64,000 nt of DNA from Pseudomonas viridiflava (lineage in GTDB: Bacteria > Pseudomonadota > Gammaproteobacteria > Pseudomonadales > Pseudomonadaceae): NCBI RefSeq assembly GCF_900573885.1, contig NZ_UPSE01000533.1, positions 186,001-250,000 on the forward strand, given 5' to 3'. Below, in pieces: positions 1 to 8,848 of this stretch. The position numbers were made by a program, and so were the translations under genes. The first letter of the stretch is position 1, and each line of letters opens with the position of its first letter. The notes below the pieces were generated by a model. That model was not told the origin of the DNA, did no database searches, and worked only from the letters and a program-made list of their open reading frames with translations.

Positions 1-574
1 CCACTGGAATTACACCGACCGCCTCGTCAAGCGCTTCCCCAAAGCACGCGTCGGTACCGATCAGATTTACGTGAAAGATCGCCGGCTGCTGACGTCCGGC
101 GGCGTCACGGCGGGCATCGACATGGCCCTGGCGGTAGTGGCCGAAGACCACGGCAAGAAGGTCGCGGTGGATGTTGCCAAAGTGCTGCTGGTGGCCATGA
201 AGCGTCAGGGCGGGCAAGCGCAGTTCAGCCCGATGCTGGCGGCGCTGGCCGAAAAGGACTCACCCATCAATCAGGTGCAGACCTACGTGCTGGCCCATCT
301 TGACGAAGATTTTTCCGTGGAACGCATGGCCAGCATCGCCGGCATGAGCGCACGCCATTTCGCCCGCGTATTCAGTCGCGAGGTGAACATGACGCCCATG
401 GAATTCCTCCAGCACGCGCGTATCGACCGCGCCCGCAGTCTGCTGGAAAGTACCGATCTGCCGCTGAAAACCGTGGCCTATCGCGCCGGTCTGGGCAGCA
501 CGCGGCACATGCGTTTTCTGTTCAGCGAAAAGCTCGGCCTCACACCTGTTCAGTACCGCCAGCAATTTGGTTGA
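1..574 (+). CDS. GlxA-family AraC-type transcriptional regulator, C-terminal part (5' end outside window)
   Basis: The frame is open from base 2, so the gene begins before the window; the GTG at 71 is internal. The visible N-terminal portion carries the end of a DJ-1/PfpI-like domain, including the stretch ending TAGIDMALAV that typifies GlxA regulators. It is followed by an AraC-type DNA-binding domain with two helix-turn-helix units (about bases 295-400 and 440-560; motifs MSARHFARVF and LGSTRHMRFLF). Family members regulate small-molecule catabolism or amine use, but the target cannot be told from this fragment. The next gene downstream is also an AraC-type protein. Family assignment is secure; ligand and regulon are unknown. 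Confidence 0.9.
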   Translation, partial: HWNYTDRLVKRFPKARVGTDQIYVKDRRLLTSGGVTAGIDMALAVVAEDHGKKVAVDVAKVLLVAMKRQGGQAQFSPMLAALAEKDSPINQVQTYVLAHLDEDFSVERMASIAGMSARHFARVFSREVNMTPMEFLQHARIDRARSLLESTDLPLKTVAYRAGLGSTRHMRFLFSEKLGLTPVQYRQQFG

Positions 575-698
575 TACCATCGTGCTAGAGGTGTCCGTAT
601 TGCGCACCTCGTTGGCCGGAACGGGCCTTCCTTGACCCTTGTTCGCTGTGCCACGCCTGCCACACTCGGGACCAGGCTTTTTGCACAGAGGAAGGACG

Positions 699-1118
699 AT
701 GGCCAGTTTTCAATGGATGCCCCGCCGCACGCTTTCACCGGCCGCCGTGACCGACAGCCAGACGCTGGTAACCGGCGGCCTCACGCCCTGGCGGGAACGG
801 CTGGTGAAGACGCTCATTCACACCCTGCTCAGCGAAAAAATCACCGTGCCGCAACTGGCTCAGGCGTGTGCGCTATCGCGCAGTCACTTCTCCCGCGCGT
901 TCAAACGCAGCACCGGCATGTCGCCACAAGACTGGATTCACCGTCAGCGCATCGACCAGGCCAAGCGCCTGATTCAGGAGTCGGACATGACGCTTACGCA
1001 AATAAGCGCTGAATGCGGGTTCTGCGACCAGGCGCATTTCTCACGAACCTTTACCCGAACCGAAGGCGTAAACCCCATGGCCTGGCGAAACAGGCGTTCC
1101 GGCGGTGGGGCGCAATAA
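699..1118 (+). CDS. Minimal AraC-type DNA-binding protein
   Basis: A 139-residue protein made of little more than an AraC helix-turn-helix domain: first HTH around residues 38-60 (VPQLAQACALSRSHFSRAF) and second around 88-115 (TLTQISAECGFCDQAHFSRTF). There is no sensor domain, as in short regulators of the MarA/SoxS type or the small AraC proteins common in pseudomonads. I chose the ATG at 699 because a good ribosome site (GGAAGGA) lies just before it; an upstream TTG at 639 is in frame but has no such site. Without a sensor it probably acts by abundance or as a remnant of a larger regulator. Target genes unknown. Confidence 0.8.
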   Translation: MASFQWMPRRTLSPAAVTDSQTLVTGGLTPWRERLVKTLIHTLLSEKITVPQLAQACALSRSHFSRAFKRSTGMSPQDWIHRQRIDQAKRLIQESDMTLTQISAECGFCDQAHFSRTFTRTEGVNPMAWRNRRSGGGAQ

Positions 1119-1314
1119 CAGGCGCTTCGAGGAAAAGAAAGACCCGTAACTGCGCGCTTCGCACAGCGGAACGCCGAGATTCAATGCAACTAGAGGAAAA
1201 TGTACTCATTAAAAGGGAGGGCTTTCCTAAGAGCCTCCAAGGGTTTTCCTACATTCTGTTTGCTGCCGATTGGGAATGATGGCGACGCTTTCTCATCCCC
1301 TTCGGAGCGTCTCC

Positions 1315-2064
1315 ATGAAAAACCTGTTTATCCTTGCCGCCAGCAGCCTTCTGACCTTGAGCGTGACCATCGGCACCGTCCAGGCAGCTGACCATGGCTG
1401 GAGCTACACCGGTAAAAACGGTCCCGATCATTGGGCTAGCCTGGACAAGAACTTCGCCTCGTGCGCCCACAGCAAATCCCAATCCCCTATCGATATCCGC
1501 AGTTCGGACAGCCAGACACTGCCGCTGCCTGTACTCGGTTTTGCCTATCAAGGCAGCGGTGCAGAAATCGTGAATAACGGGCACACCGTGCAGGTCAACC
1601 TGCAACCAGGCAGCAGCCTGACCGTCGATGGCGTCAAGGCCGAGCTCCTGCAATTCCACTTCCACGCACCCAGCGAGGAGCGCTTCGACGGCAAGAGCTA
1701 CCCGATGGATGCCCACCTGGTGCACAAAACCGCTGATGGCAAGCTTTCGGTAGTGGCCATTCTGTTCGAGGAAGGTAAAGAGAATCCGGCACTGGCTTCG
1801 GTACTGAGCGCGCTGCCTGCCGCTGGCAAGAGCCGTGACCTGGCTGCCTTCAACCCGGCGACCCTGCTGCCGAGCGACCACAGCTACTACCGCTTCACCG
1901 GCTCGCTGACCACCCCTCCGTGCAGCGATGGCGTGAGCTGGCAGGTGCTGAAGCAAACCGTGGAATTGTCCAAAGCCCAGATTGATGCCTTCACCGCGCT
2001 GTATCCGATGAATGCGCGTCCGGTTCAGCCGCTGAACGACCGTGTGATCGAAGTCAGCCAATAA
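1315..2064 (+). CDS. Periplasmic alpha-class carbonic anhydrase
   Basis: A 249-residue zinc enzyme that interconverts CO2 and bicarbonate in the periplasm. An N-terminal signal peptide (about residues 1-24, ending VQA) precedes the mature start ADHGWSY. Family hallmarks are visible: QSPIDIR near the N-terminus, the HFH pair of zinc ligands in LQFHFHAPSEE, the third ligand in DAHLVHK, and the C-terminal TTPPCSDGVSW. The ATG at 1315 is preceded by GGAG at 7-base spacing and starts directly at the signal peptide. A longer in-frame start at 1270 is less likely. The gene is monocistronic and ends in a strong terminator. Confidence 0.95.
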   Translation: MKNLFILAASSLLTLSVTIGTVQAADHGWSYTGKNGPDHWASLDKNFASCAHSKSQSPIDIRSSDSQTLPLPVLGFAYQGSGAEIVNNGHTVQVNLQPGSSLTVDGVKAELLQFHFHAPSEERFDGKSYPMDAHLVHKTADGKLSVVAILFEEGKENPALASVLSALPAAGKSRDLAAFNPATLLPSDHSYYRFTGSLTTPPCSDGVSWQVLKQTVELSKAQIDAFTALYPMNARPVQPLNDRVIEVSQ

Positions 2065-2080
2065 TCAGCTCGCATTACCC

Positions 2081-2113
2081 AAATGGCTTCGCTTTCGCGA
2101 GGCCATTTTTTTT
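2081..2113 (+). terminator. Rho-independent terminator after the carbonic anhydrase gene
   Basis: The hairpin AATGGCTTCGC / GCGAGGCCATT has a short loop and is followed by eight T residues, 17 bases after the stop codon. Confidence 0.85.
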
Positions 2114-2117
2114 GCGC

Positions 2118-2312
2118 CTAGCGCAGACGATGCTTGTGCAGCAGGCGATAAAACGTTGGCCTGGAAATGCCGAGCATGCGTGCCGCCACGCTCATGTTGC
2201 TGCCATAGCGTGCCAAGGCATCGCTTAATGCCTGACGTTCGGCGTTGCGTTTATACACGTCGAGGGTGGCGAGGGCCGGTGGACTGTCGTGGCTATCGAG
2301 CATATCGAGCAT
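2118..2312 (-). CDS. Orphan Fis-type helix-turn-helix domain (remnant or small protein)
   Basis: Sixty-four residues that look like only the C-terminal Fis-type HTH of a sigma54-dependent activator: AERQALSDALARYGSNMSVAARMLGISRPTFYRLL ends the protein (shown here by its ends: ERQAL, GISRPTFYRLL). The reading frame stays open about 19 codons upstream of the ATG and is then stopped by TGA, with no AAA+ domain before it. It is therefore either a decayed response-regulator gene that lost its receiver and ATPase domains, or an autonomous Fis-like DNA-binding peptide. No convincing ribosome site is seen at the ATG. It is convergent with the carbonic anhydrase gene. Confidence 0.5.
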   Translation of the reverse strand: MLDMLDSHDSPPALATLDVYKRNAERQALSDALARYGSNMSVAARMLGISRPTFYRLLHKHRLR

Positions 2313-2552
2313 GGCGTTCTGCTCCCTGGCATCCGTTATATTTTTCCTAGTAAAAACAACCCGTTTGCAGCCGTAATTTCAACCGTAGCAAGTTTTTTGA
2401 CACGGCTTGGATGGATTTCTTCTAAGCAGCGCCGCCTCGCTGTAAGAAAGCTCCCCGATATCCGTAAGAACATTAGGTGATTAGCGTCTTGCCAATCCCC
2501 TGATTGCTTGGCATAAACGGTCAGCCAATAAAAACGAACAAGGACCGTCGCC

Positions 2553-4427
2553 ATGAAGGTTGTGAAGCGAATTCTGCTTCTGCTGGTATTCGCCGTGTTG
2601 GCGGTGCTGGCCGTTGCGCTGTATTACATCGCCAACCCCAACTTGCCCGCGTATCAGCAGCCATCGCAGCTGCACTATCTGGACCAGTGGAGTCCCGAAG
2701 CGCGCCAAACCTATTACTACACCCCGCAAGGCACCGAGGTGAAAGGGCTGCGCTACGAATGGTTCACGGCGCTGGAATTGCCGTTTTCCGAAGAACAATT
2801 CGCTGCGCCGGATTACCTCGCCCGCTTTGGTTTTCTTACCGAACCCAACCAGAAGCCGACCGCGCTGAACCCGGGCAATTTGCCCGTGGGTTTCGCTCGC
2901 CATCGGGATGATGAAACCGGCGTGCAACTGCTCGATATCAGCTGCGCGGCCTGTCACACCGGTGAGTTGCGCTTCAAAGGCCAGTCGGTACGTATCGACG
3001 GCGGCGCTGCCCTGCACTCGCTCGCTTCCACTGTTCCTACCTTAAAAGGTGGCAGCTTCGGCCAGGCCCTCGGCATGAGCCTGGCCTTCACCTATTACAA
3101 CCCGCTGAAATTCACGCGCTTTGCCAAAAACGTGTTGGGCGACAAATACCCCGAAGGCCGCGACCAATTACGCACCGACCTCAAGGTCACGCTCGACCGC
3201 ATTCTGTCTCAAGCCTGGAACGACACGCACCGCGGTCTTTACCCCACCGAGGAAGGCTTCGGTCGCACCGACGCCTTTGGCCGCATTGCCAACAGCGTGT
3301 TCGGCGACGCCATCGACCCGAGCAACTACCGCGTCGGCAACGCGCCGGTGAGCTACCCGCAGCTGTGGGATATCTGGAAGTTCGACTGGGTGCAGTGGAA
3401 CGGTTCGGCCATGCAGCCGATGGCACGAAATATCGGCGAAGCACTGGGCGTGGGTGCCACGGTGAAACTGTTTGAAGACAACCAGGGCCGCGTGCCGGTG
3501 GCCGAGCGCTACGCCTCCAGCGTGCGCGTGCGTGATCTCTACACCTTGGAAGAAACCCTCAAACAGCTGAAGCCGCCCGCCTGGCCGGAGCCGGTGCTGG
3601 GCAAGGTCAACATGGAAATGGCCAGCCGCGGCCACGCCCTGTATCAGGAAAACTGCGCTTACTGCCACGCGCCGGATCCCAAAGCACCGGACAAGCGCCT
3701 GGCACCCACGCGCGACCCGGAATGGCGGATGCGCATTGTGCCGGTCAGCATCGTCGGCACCGACCCGACCACCGCCGACAACATTGCCGACCATCGCTTC
3801 AATATCAGCAAACTCGGCTGGAGCAAAGAGCAGCTCAGCACCCTCGGCGTGAAACTGTTTGACGGCAAGCTGGAAGACCTCAACTTCCGCAGCATCTCCA
3901 GCGCCAAGGGCCTGGCCTATATCACCGCCTACGTGGAAAACCGCGCCTACCAGGACGCCAGCATCAGCGGCGAAGAACGCTGGAAAATGGACGGCTACGG
4001 CCTGCCCATCGGCGTTCAGGAAAAGCGTGGCTACAAGGCGCGGCCGCTGGATGGCATCTGGGCCACACCACCGTTCCTGCACAACGGTTCGGTGCCCACC
4101 CTGTTTGAACTGCTGTCGCCAGTGTACGAACGGCGGGCTGAATTCTGGGTCGGCAACCACGAATACGACCCCGAGCGCGCGGGCTACCGAAGTGAGAAAT
4201 TCGACGGTGGTTTCCTGTTCAAAACCGGCGTTACCGGCAACAGCAACCAAGGCCACGAATTCCGCGACGGCTGCCGTCAGCAAGGCGTGATTGGCCGTGG
4301 GCTGGACCCCAACGAGCGCCTGGCGCTGATCGAGTACCTGAAGGTGCTGGGTAATCCGGCCCTTGAAAGTCAGCTGCAACCTGTTACACCCGCCGCCTGG
4401 ACACCAGGCCCGAGCTGCCAGGGATGA
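2553..4427 (+). CDS. Membrane-anchored di-heme cytochrome c (cytochrome c peroxidase/RoxA-like)
   Basis: A 624-residue exported protein with an uncleaved-looking N-terminal membrane segment (about residues 5-27) and two c-type heme motifs: CAACH at residues 131-135 and CAYCH at 368-372. Near the C-terminus is a peroxidase/MauG-type stretch, GIWATPPFLHNGSVPTL. Size, two widely spaced hemes and this stretch resemble the di-heme peroxidase family that includes the rubber oxygenase RoxA, but I cannot assign a substrate. The next gene encodes a catalase-fold heme protein that starts 36 bases later, so the two are very likely co-transcribed. Both carry N-terminal membrane anchors, which suggests a periplasmic redox pair. 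Confidence 0.85.
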   Translation: MKVVKRILLLLVFAVLAVLAVALYYIANPNLPAYQQPSQLHYLDQWSPEARQTYYYTPQGTEVKGLRYEWFTALELPFSEEQFAAPDYLARFGFLTEPNQKPTALNPGNLPVGFARHRDDETGVQLLDISCAACHTGELRFKGQSVRIDGGAALHSLASTVPTLKGGSFGQALGMSLAFTYYNPLKFTRFAKNVLGDKYPEGRDQLRTDLKVTLDRILSQAWNDTHRGLYPTEEGFGRTDAFGRIANSVFGDAIDPSNYRVGNAPVSYPQLWDIWKFDWVQWNGSAMQPMARNIGEALGVGATVKLFEDNQGRVPVAERYASSVRVRDLYTLEETLKQLKPPAWPEPVLGKVNMEMASRGHALYQENCAYCHAPDPKAPDKRLAPTRDPEWRMRIVPVSIVGTDPTTADNIADHRFNISKLGWSKEQLSTLGVKLFDGKLEDLNFRSISSAKGLAYITAYVENRAYQDASISGEERWKMDGYGLPIGVQEKRGYKARPLDGIWATPPFLHNGSVPTLFELLSPVYERRAEFWVGNHEYDPERAGYRSEKFDGGFLFKTGVTGNSNQGHEFRDGCRQQGVIGRGLDPNERLALIEYLKVLGNPALESQLQPVTPAAWTPGPSCQG

Positions 4428-4463
4428 CCCCTCCTGCGGGACACATTGAAAAGGATTCGCTTC

Positions 4464-5600
4464 ATGCTTAAACGCTTCTGGCTGTGGCTGGGCCGTGTGC
4501 TCGGCAAACTGATTCTGGTACTGGCGGTGGTTGGCCTCGGCGGCTGGGCGATTGCCGAGCTGTATTACGCCTGGAAATTCTCCGGCCCGGTGCCGGCCGA
4601 GGAACAGATTCCGCCCGGCGAAGCGGCGATGACGCGCGGCATTATCGAAGATGCCATTCGCGTGGTTGAGCAGCACAAAGACCAGACCCGCGTGCTGCGC
4701 GACGCCCACGCCAAAGCGCATGGCTGCGTGAAGGCGCAAGTCACCGTGCTGCCTGAGCTCAACGATGAATTGCGCGAGGGCGTGTTCAGCGAGCCGGGCA
4801 AAACCTGGCAGGCACTGATGCGCCTGTCCAACGGAAACGCCTACCCGCAGTTCGACCGCGTGCGCGATGCGCGCGGCATGGCCATCAAACTCTTCGACGT
4901 GCCCGGCGCCAAGCTGATGACCTCCCCTGCCGTGGCCGGTGAGCAGGACTTTGTGATGTTCAATCACCCGTCTTTTTTCGTCAGCGACGTGGCCGAATAC
5001 CAGAGCAATTTCAAAGCCCAGGCCGACGGCAAAAAGATTCTGGCCTTCTTCCCGAGCCTGGACCCGCGCACCTGGCAGATCCGCCACCTGACCATCGCCC
5101 TGAAAACCTTGTCGCCGGCGCCAGACAGCCCGGTGGCCACCACTTACGATTCGGTGGCGCCGTTCAAATTCGGCCCGCACAACATCAAATACCGCGTGGT
5201 TCCGGCGCCGCAACGCTGCCCGGCGTACACCTTGCCCGAGGTGAATACCGCCATGCCGAACTTCCTCCACGACGCGCTCTATCAGCAGCTGTCACTGGAC
5301 CGCATGCCGGCCTGCTTCGAGCTGCAAGTGCAACGGCAGAACCCGGCGTTCTACATGCCACTGGAAGACACCAGCATCGAATGGAGCCAGAAGGTATCGC
5401 CGTTTGAAACCGTGGCCACCATCCAGGTGCCGGCCCAGGATTTCGACAGCACCGAACAGACGCTGGCCTGTGACAACCAGTCCTTCAACCCCTGGCATGC
5501 GCTGCCCGAACACCGCCCGCTGGGCGGCATCAACCGCTTGCGCAAAGCGGTGTACGAGGCGGTAAGCGCCTACCGGCACGAGCGCAACAACCCTCAATAA
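4464..5600 (+). CDS. Membrane-anchored catalase-fold heme protein
   Basis: A 378-residue protein with one N-terminal transmembrane segment (about 12-35) and a catalase-related domain. The distal-histidine region reads AHAKAHGCVKAQ (His82); RLSNGNA and ARGMAIKLFDVPG match the catalase core, and QDFVMFNHPSFF matches QDFxxxNHP. The C-terminal stretch LGGINRLRKAVYEAVSAYR may hold the proximal tyrosine, as in catalase-related allene oxide synthases. Known relatives of this reduced fold need not be true catalases. The ATG at 4464 is preceded by AAGGA; an earlier TTG at 4446 was rejected. Pairing with the di-heme cytochrome suggests joint peroxide or lipid-hydroperoxide chemistry in the periplasm (inference). 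Confidence 0.85.
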   Translation: MLKRFWLWLGRVLGKLILVLAVVGLGGWAIAELYYAWKFSGPVPAEEQIPPGEAAMTRGIIEDAIRVVEQHKDQTRVLRDAHAKAHGCVKAQVTVLPELNDELREGVFSEPGKTWQALMRLSNGNAYPQFDRVRDARGMAIKLFDVPGAKLMTSPAVAGEQDFVMFNHPSFFVSDVAEYQSNFKAQADGKKILAFFPSLDPRTWQIRHLTIALKTLSPAPDSPVATTYDSVAPFKFGPHNIKYRVVPAPQRCPAYTLPEVNTAMPNFLHDALYQQLSLDRMPACFELQVQRQNPAFYMPLEDTSIEWSQKVSPFETVATIQVPAQDFDSTEQTLACDNQSFNPWHALPEHRPLGGINRLRKAVYEAVSAYRHERNNPQ

Positions 5601-5609
5601 AACCGCGTT

Positions 5610-5645
5610 CACCGTTCTCAGCCTTAAACCGGCCTGAGAACGGTG
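5610..5645 (+). terminator. Strong hairpin after the catalase-fold gene, probable terminator
   Basis: A perfect 15-base inverted repeat (CACCGTTCTCAGGCC pairing with GGCCTGAGAACGGTG, sharing the inner bases) starts 10 bases after the stop codon. It lacks a long T-run, so termination may be weak or bidirectional. Confidence 0.55.
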
Positions 5646-5730
5646 TCTTCGGAAAAATCGTTAGCTACCTTCCCTTCTCGTCGTTCACTGGCCATGATTA
5701 GCGCAGGTTTTCTAGCGAAGTTTCTTCTGC

Positions 5731-6912
5731 ATGCACACCCAACCGCCCAGCTCTCTGGCGATCACGGGGCAAATTCTTGCCGTCGTGTTCTATACCTTTC
5801 TCGGCTTTCTCTGCATTGGCATTCCCATCGCCGTGGTGCCGGGTTTTGTCCATGATCAGCTCGGTTACGGCGCGGTTATCGCCGGCCTGACCATCGCCTC
5901 GCAATACCTCGCCACCCTGCTCAGCCGCCCCCTGGCCGGACGCCTGGCCGACAGCCTGGGCACCAAGCCGGCGCTGGTGTATGGGCTGAGCGGCATTGCC
6001 GTGAGCGGCTTGCTTACGCTGCTCTCCACCCAGCTCAGCCACCTGCCGCTGGTGAGCCTGCTAATCATGCTGGCGGCGCGTCTGCTGCTGGGCGTCACGC
6101 AGGGGCTGCTGGGCGTGAGCACCATCAGTTGGGGCATCAACCGGGTTGGCGTCGAATACACCGCGCGGGTCATTTCCTGGAACGGCATCGCCGCCTATGG
6201 CGCCATCGCCATCGGTGCGCCGGCCGGTGTGTTGATGGTCGACGCCTGGGGTTACTGGACGCTCGGCGTTGCACTGATGGCGGTGGCGGTGCTGGGTTTG
6301 CTGTTGATCTGGAAACGCCCGTCGGCGCCGGTACTGAAAGGCGAGCGCCTGCCTTTCAGCACCGTGCTGGGTCGCATCGCGCCATACGGCCTCGGGCTGG
6401 CGCTGGGCTCGATTGGTTACGGCACGCTCACCACCTTTGTCGCCCTGTACTTCGCCAGTAAAGGCTGGAGCGGCGCGGCGTATAGCTTGTCGGCCTTTGG
6501 TGTGGCGTTTATCGGCGCCCGGGTGCTATTGATCGACGCCATCAAACGTTACGGCGGCTACAACGTGGCGATCAGCTGCATGGCCATCGAAACCCTGGGT
6601 TTGTTGCTGCTGTGGTTGGCGCCAAGCCCGGCGTGGGCCATGGCCGGTGCGGCATTGACGGGGTGCGGGTTGTCGCTGGTGTATCCGGCGCTGGGCGTTG
6701 AAGCCATCAAGCGCGTGCCGGATAGCAGCCGCAGCGCCGGCTTCAGCGCCTATGCCGTGTTCTTTGACCTGGCCCTGGCGACGGCCGGCCCGCTGATGGG
6801 CGCGGTGGCGTATGGCTTCGGTTACAACGGCATCTTTCTCGCTGCCGCCTTGCTGGCGGTGTGCGGCTTAAGCCTGAGCATCTGGCTGGCGCGGCGCGAA
6901 GCGCAAGCCTAG
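5731..6912 (+). CDS. Major facilitator superfamily transporter
   Basis: A 393-residue inner-membrane protein with about 12 hydrophobic segments. The MFS signature between helices 2 and 3 reads RPLAGRLADSLGTKP. Overall it resembles the YhhS/arabinose-efflux branch, but the substrate cannot be predicted. No clear Shine-Dalgarno precedes the ATG. Its stop codon overlaps the stop of the convergent hydrolase gene in the shared bases CTAG (6909-6912). It stands alone, after a hairpin that separates it from the heme-protein pair. Confidence 0.85.
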   Translation: MHTQPPSSLAITGQILAVVFYTFLGFLCIGIPIAVVPGFVHDQLGYGAVIAGLTIASQYLATLLSRPLAGRLADSLGTKPALVYGLSGIAVSGLLTLLSTQLSHLPLVSLLIMLAARLLLGVTQGLLGVSTISWGINRVGVEYTARVISWNGIAAYGAIAIGAPAGVLMVDAWGYWTLGVALMAVAVLGLLLIWKRPSAPVLKGERLPFSTVLGRIAPYGLGLALGSIGYGTLTTFVALYFASKGWSGAAYSLSAFGVAFIGARVLLIDAIKRYGGYNVAISCMAIETLGLLLLWLAPSPAWAMAGAALTGCGLSLVYPALGVEAIKRVPDSSRSAGFSAYAVFFDLALATAGPLMGAVAYGFGYNGIFLAAALLAVCGLSLSIWLARREAQA

Positions 6913-7949
6913 TGCAGCGACGCCTGATGGTTGCGCATGTCCGGGCCCAGCACGGTGCTGAAAAACTCCACCGCTTCGGCGTTCATGCGCCGGTGAATGC
7001 GCTGGCGATCGACGCCGTCGGCGTCTTTGCACAGCATCGGCATCAGTTGTTCCTGCTCGGCCGAGCACGGCGACATAAAGATGAAATGCCCGGCGCCATC
7101 GAACAGCCGGTAGTCCGGCGGCTGCGGCAGGCTGTGGGTCAGCGCCAGCGCGTTAGTTTCCACTGACAGCAACTGGTCGTCAGCGCCGGCATACATCAGC
7201 ACCGGCAACTGCACGTCTTGCAGTTCTTCCTTGCCGAACATCAGGCCCAGCGGCGCCAACAGCAACAGCGCTTTTACCCGTGGGTCACTCTCGGCCACCA
7301 GGTCGTCACGATCCACCACCAGCTCGCCGTGGCTGCGGCAGGCGTCTTCGTCCGCCGGATGGGCCTGGCAATAATCGCGAAGCAACTGCGGCTGCGGTTG
7401 CGCGCCGCCGACGATCAACGCCGTTTCGCCACCCGCGGAATAGCCGATCATGCCGATCCGCTGCTCATCCACGAACGGCTCCAACCAGGGGTCTTGCAAG
7501 GCGTCGGTAATGGCCTGGGAAATTTGCATCGGCCGGCCATATAGATTGCTCAGCGTGCCGAGGCGACTCTGGTCGGCGTAGTTGTCGCCAGGGTGAATCA
7601 CGGCCAGCACCACAAAACCGTGTTTGGCCAGATAGGTGGCGAGGTCGTGCTGCGCCAGCGGGCTGCCGCTGTTGCCGTGGCTCAGCACCAGCAGCGGATA
7701 GCGGCCTGGCGCAACGGGCACGTCCTGGCCAGCAGCGATGCGATAGGGGCCGATCAGGCTGACATTGGTTTTGGCGTAGGCCGGGTAGAACGCAACCGCT
7801 TGCATCGGTTGCTGGTCGAGTGGATCACGCAGGGTCATGTGGTGAATGCCCACGGTCAGGCGTGAGCCTGCAGCGCCCGCCCACGCAGGCAACGCGCCGG
7901 CCAGCAAACCGAGCACTATCAGCAACCCACGCGCAAAAACGGTGCTCAC
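6909..7949 (-). CDS. Secreted alpha/beta hydrolase, dienelactone-hydrolase/PAF-acetylhydrolase-like
   Basis: A 346-residue exported hydrolase. A signal peptide of about 23 residues ends near PAWA. The nucleophile elbow is GYSAGGE, an oxyanion region is LLVLSHGNSGS, and a late GAGHFIF provides the likely catalytic histidine. The architecture matches predicted dienelactone hydrolases of COG4188. The start is taken as GTG 7949 because GGAGG lies five bases upstream; a GTG at 7961 would place that site inside the gene. No operon partner is seen. Substrate unknown. Confidence 0.8.
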   Translation of the reverse strand: MSTVFARGLLIVLGLLAGALPAWAGAAGSRLTVGIHHMTLRDPLDQQPMQAVAFYPAYAKTNVSLIGPYRIAAGQDVPVAPGRYPLLVLSHGNSGSPLAQHDLATYLAKHGFVVLAVIHPGDNYADQSRLGTLSNLYGRPMQISQAITDALQDPWLEPFVDEQRIGMIGYSAGGETALIVGGAQPQPQLLRDYCQAHPADEDACRSHGELVVDRDDLVAESDPRVKALLLLAPLGLMFGKEELQDVQLPVLMYAGADDQLLSVETNALALTHSLPQPPDYRLFDGAGHFIFMSPCSAEQEQLMPMLCKDADGVDRQRIHRRMNAEAVEFFSTVLGPDMRNHQASLH

Positions 7950-8049
7950 GCCCACCTCCACGATTCAACCGCAGCCACTGTCGCTTGCGGTTAGCACCGA
8001 GCATGAGCCCGCCTCCACCGCTTCGCAAACATGAAGCAGAAGCTATGCC

Positions 8050-8080
8050 AAAAAAAATCCCCGCCGAAGCGAGGATTTTC
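8050..8080 (-). terminator. Rho-independent terminator for azoR
   Basis: On the minus strand the hairpin AAAATCCTCGC-TTCG-GCGGGGATTTT is followed by a run of T. It lies about 20 bases past the azoR stop. Confidence 0.85.
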
Positions 8081-8097
8081 CAGACGCGATTCACGCG

Positions 8098-8706
8098 TTA
8101 CGCAACAGCAAACAACCCGGAAACCTGCTCATTGGCAGCGGCCAGGGCTTGTGCGCGCGGCTCTTCGCCGTAAGCCAGGCCCTGGGCGCGTACCACTTCG
8201 ATATCGGTGATGCCGAGGAAGCGCAACAGCAACTGCAGGTAGTCTTCGTGGGCAATGCCGCTGGCCTGGCCGGCATGGAGGCCGCCCGAGGTCGACACGA
8301 TGATGACTTTCTTGCCGCCGGCCAGGCCTTTAGGGCCGTTCTCGTCGTAGGCGAAGGTTTTGCCGGCAACCGAGATGCGGTCGATCCAGGCCTTGAGCTG
8401 GGTGGGCACGGTGAAGTTGTACATCGGCGCGCCAATCACAATGGCGTCGGCGGCGAGGAATTCGTTAAGGGTGGCTTCGGCCAGCTCAGCTTCGTGCTTC
8501 TGTGCGGCGTCGCGCAGTTCTGCTGGCGTACCGCCGGCAACCAGGGTGGCGGCAGAGAAGTGGCTGTAGGCGTCGGCGGCCAGGTCGCGGTAGCTGACTT
8601 GAACGCTGGAGTCGGCGGCTTTCCACGCGCTGACCACGGCTTTGCTCAGTTGGCGCGAAGCCGAGTTGTCGCCGAGGATGCTGGAATCGAGGTGCAGAAG
8701 TTTCAT
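8098..8706 (-). CDS. azoR: FMN-dependent NADH-azoreductase
   Basis: A 202-residue flavodoxin-fold oxidoreductase of the AzoR/AcpD family, which reduces quinones and azo compounds with NAD(P)H in the cytoplasm. Visible motifs are the N-terminal phosphate-binding LLHLDSSILGDNSASRQLS, the APMYNFTVPTQLKAWID core, and STSGGLHAG, which contacts FMN. The start at 8706 follows GGAGAA by five bases; a longer frame start at 8724 was rejected. It is divergent from a LysR-type regulator across about 140 bases that contain a palindrome, so that protein probably controls it. Confidence 0.93.
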   Translation of the reverse strand: MKLLHLDSSILGDNSASRQLSKAVVSAWKAADSSVQVSYRDLAADAYSHFSAATLVAGGTPAELRDAAQKHEAELAEATLNEFLAADAIVIGAPMYNFTVPTQLKAWIDRISVAGKTFAYDENGPKGLAGGKKVIIVSTSGGLHAGQASGIAHEDYLQLLLRFLGITDIEVVRAQGLAYGEEPRAQALAAANEQVSGLFAVA

Positions 8707-8803
8707 TGAGTTTCTCCGAATCAAGGTTGGCCGAAGTGGCTGAAATCTGATGGAGGTAAGCCTACCGATGATTCCAATGGCGTATTAGTCAGCAAAAATG
8801 TGA

Positions 8804-8833
8804 TAGTTCGTCCCACCAATAGGACGATGACTA
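8804..8833. promoter_or_regulatory. Candidate LysR operator between azoR and the divergent regulator
   Basis: Imperfect palindrome TAGTTCGTCC-N8-GGACGATGACTA with inner arms TCGTCC/GGACGA. It starts 16 bases before the regulator's ATG in the shared intergenic region, as expected for an autoregulated LysR-type pair. Function is inferred. Confidence 0.5.
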
Positions 8834-8848
8834 CAGCCAGAACCCACC

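Noticed and set aside
3168..5270. A 700-codon open frame on the minus strand
   Set aside because: It spans the antisense of two well-supported heme-protein genes, has no domain I recognise and is rich in His, Arg and Gln as expected for antisense of GC-rich coding DNA.
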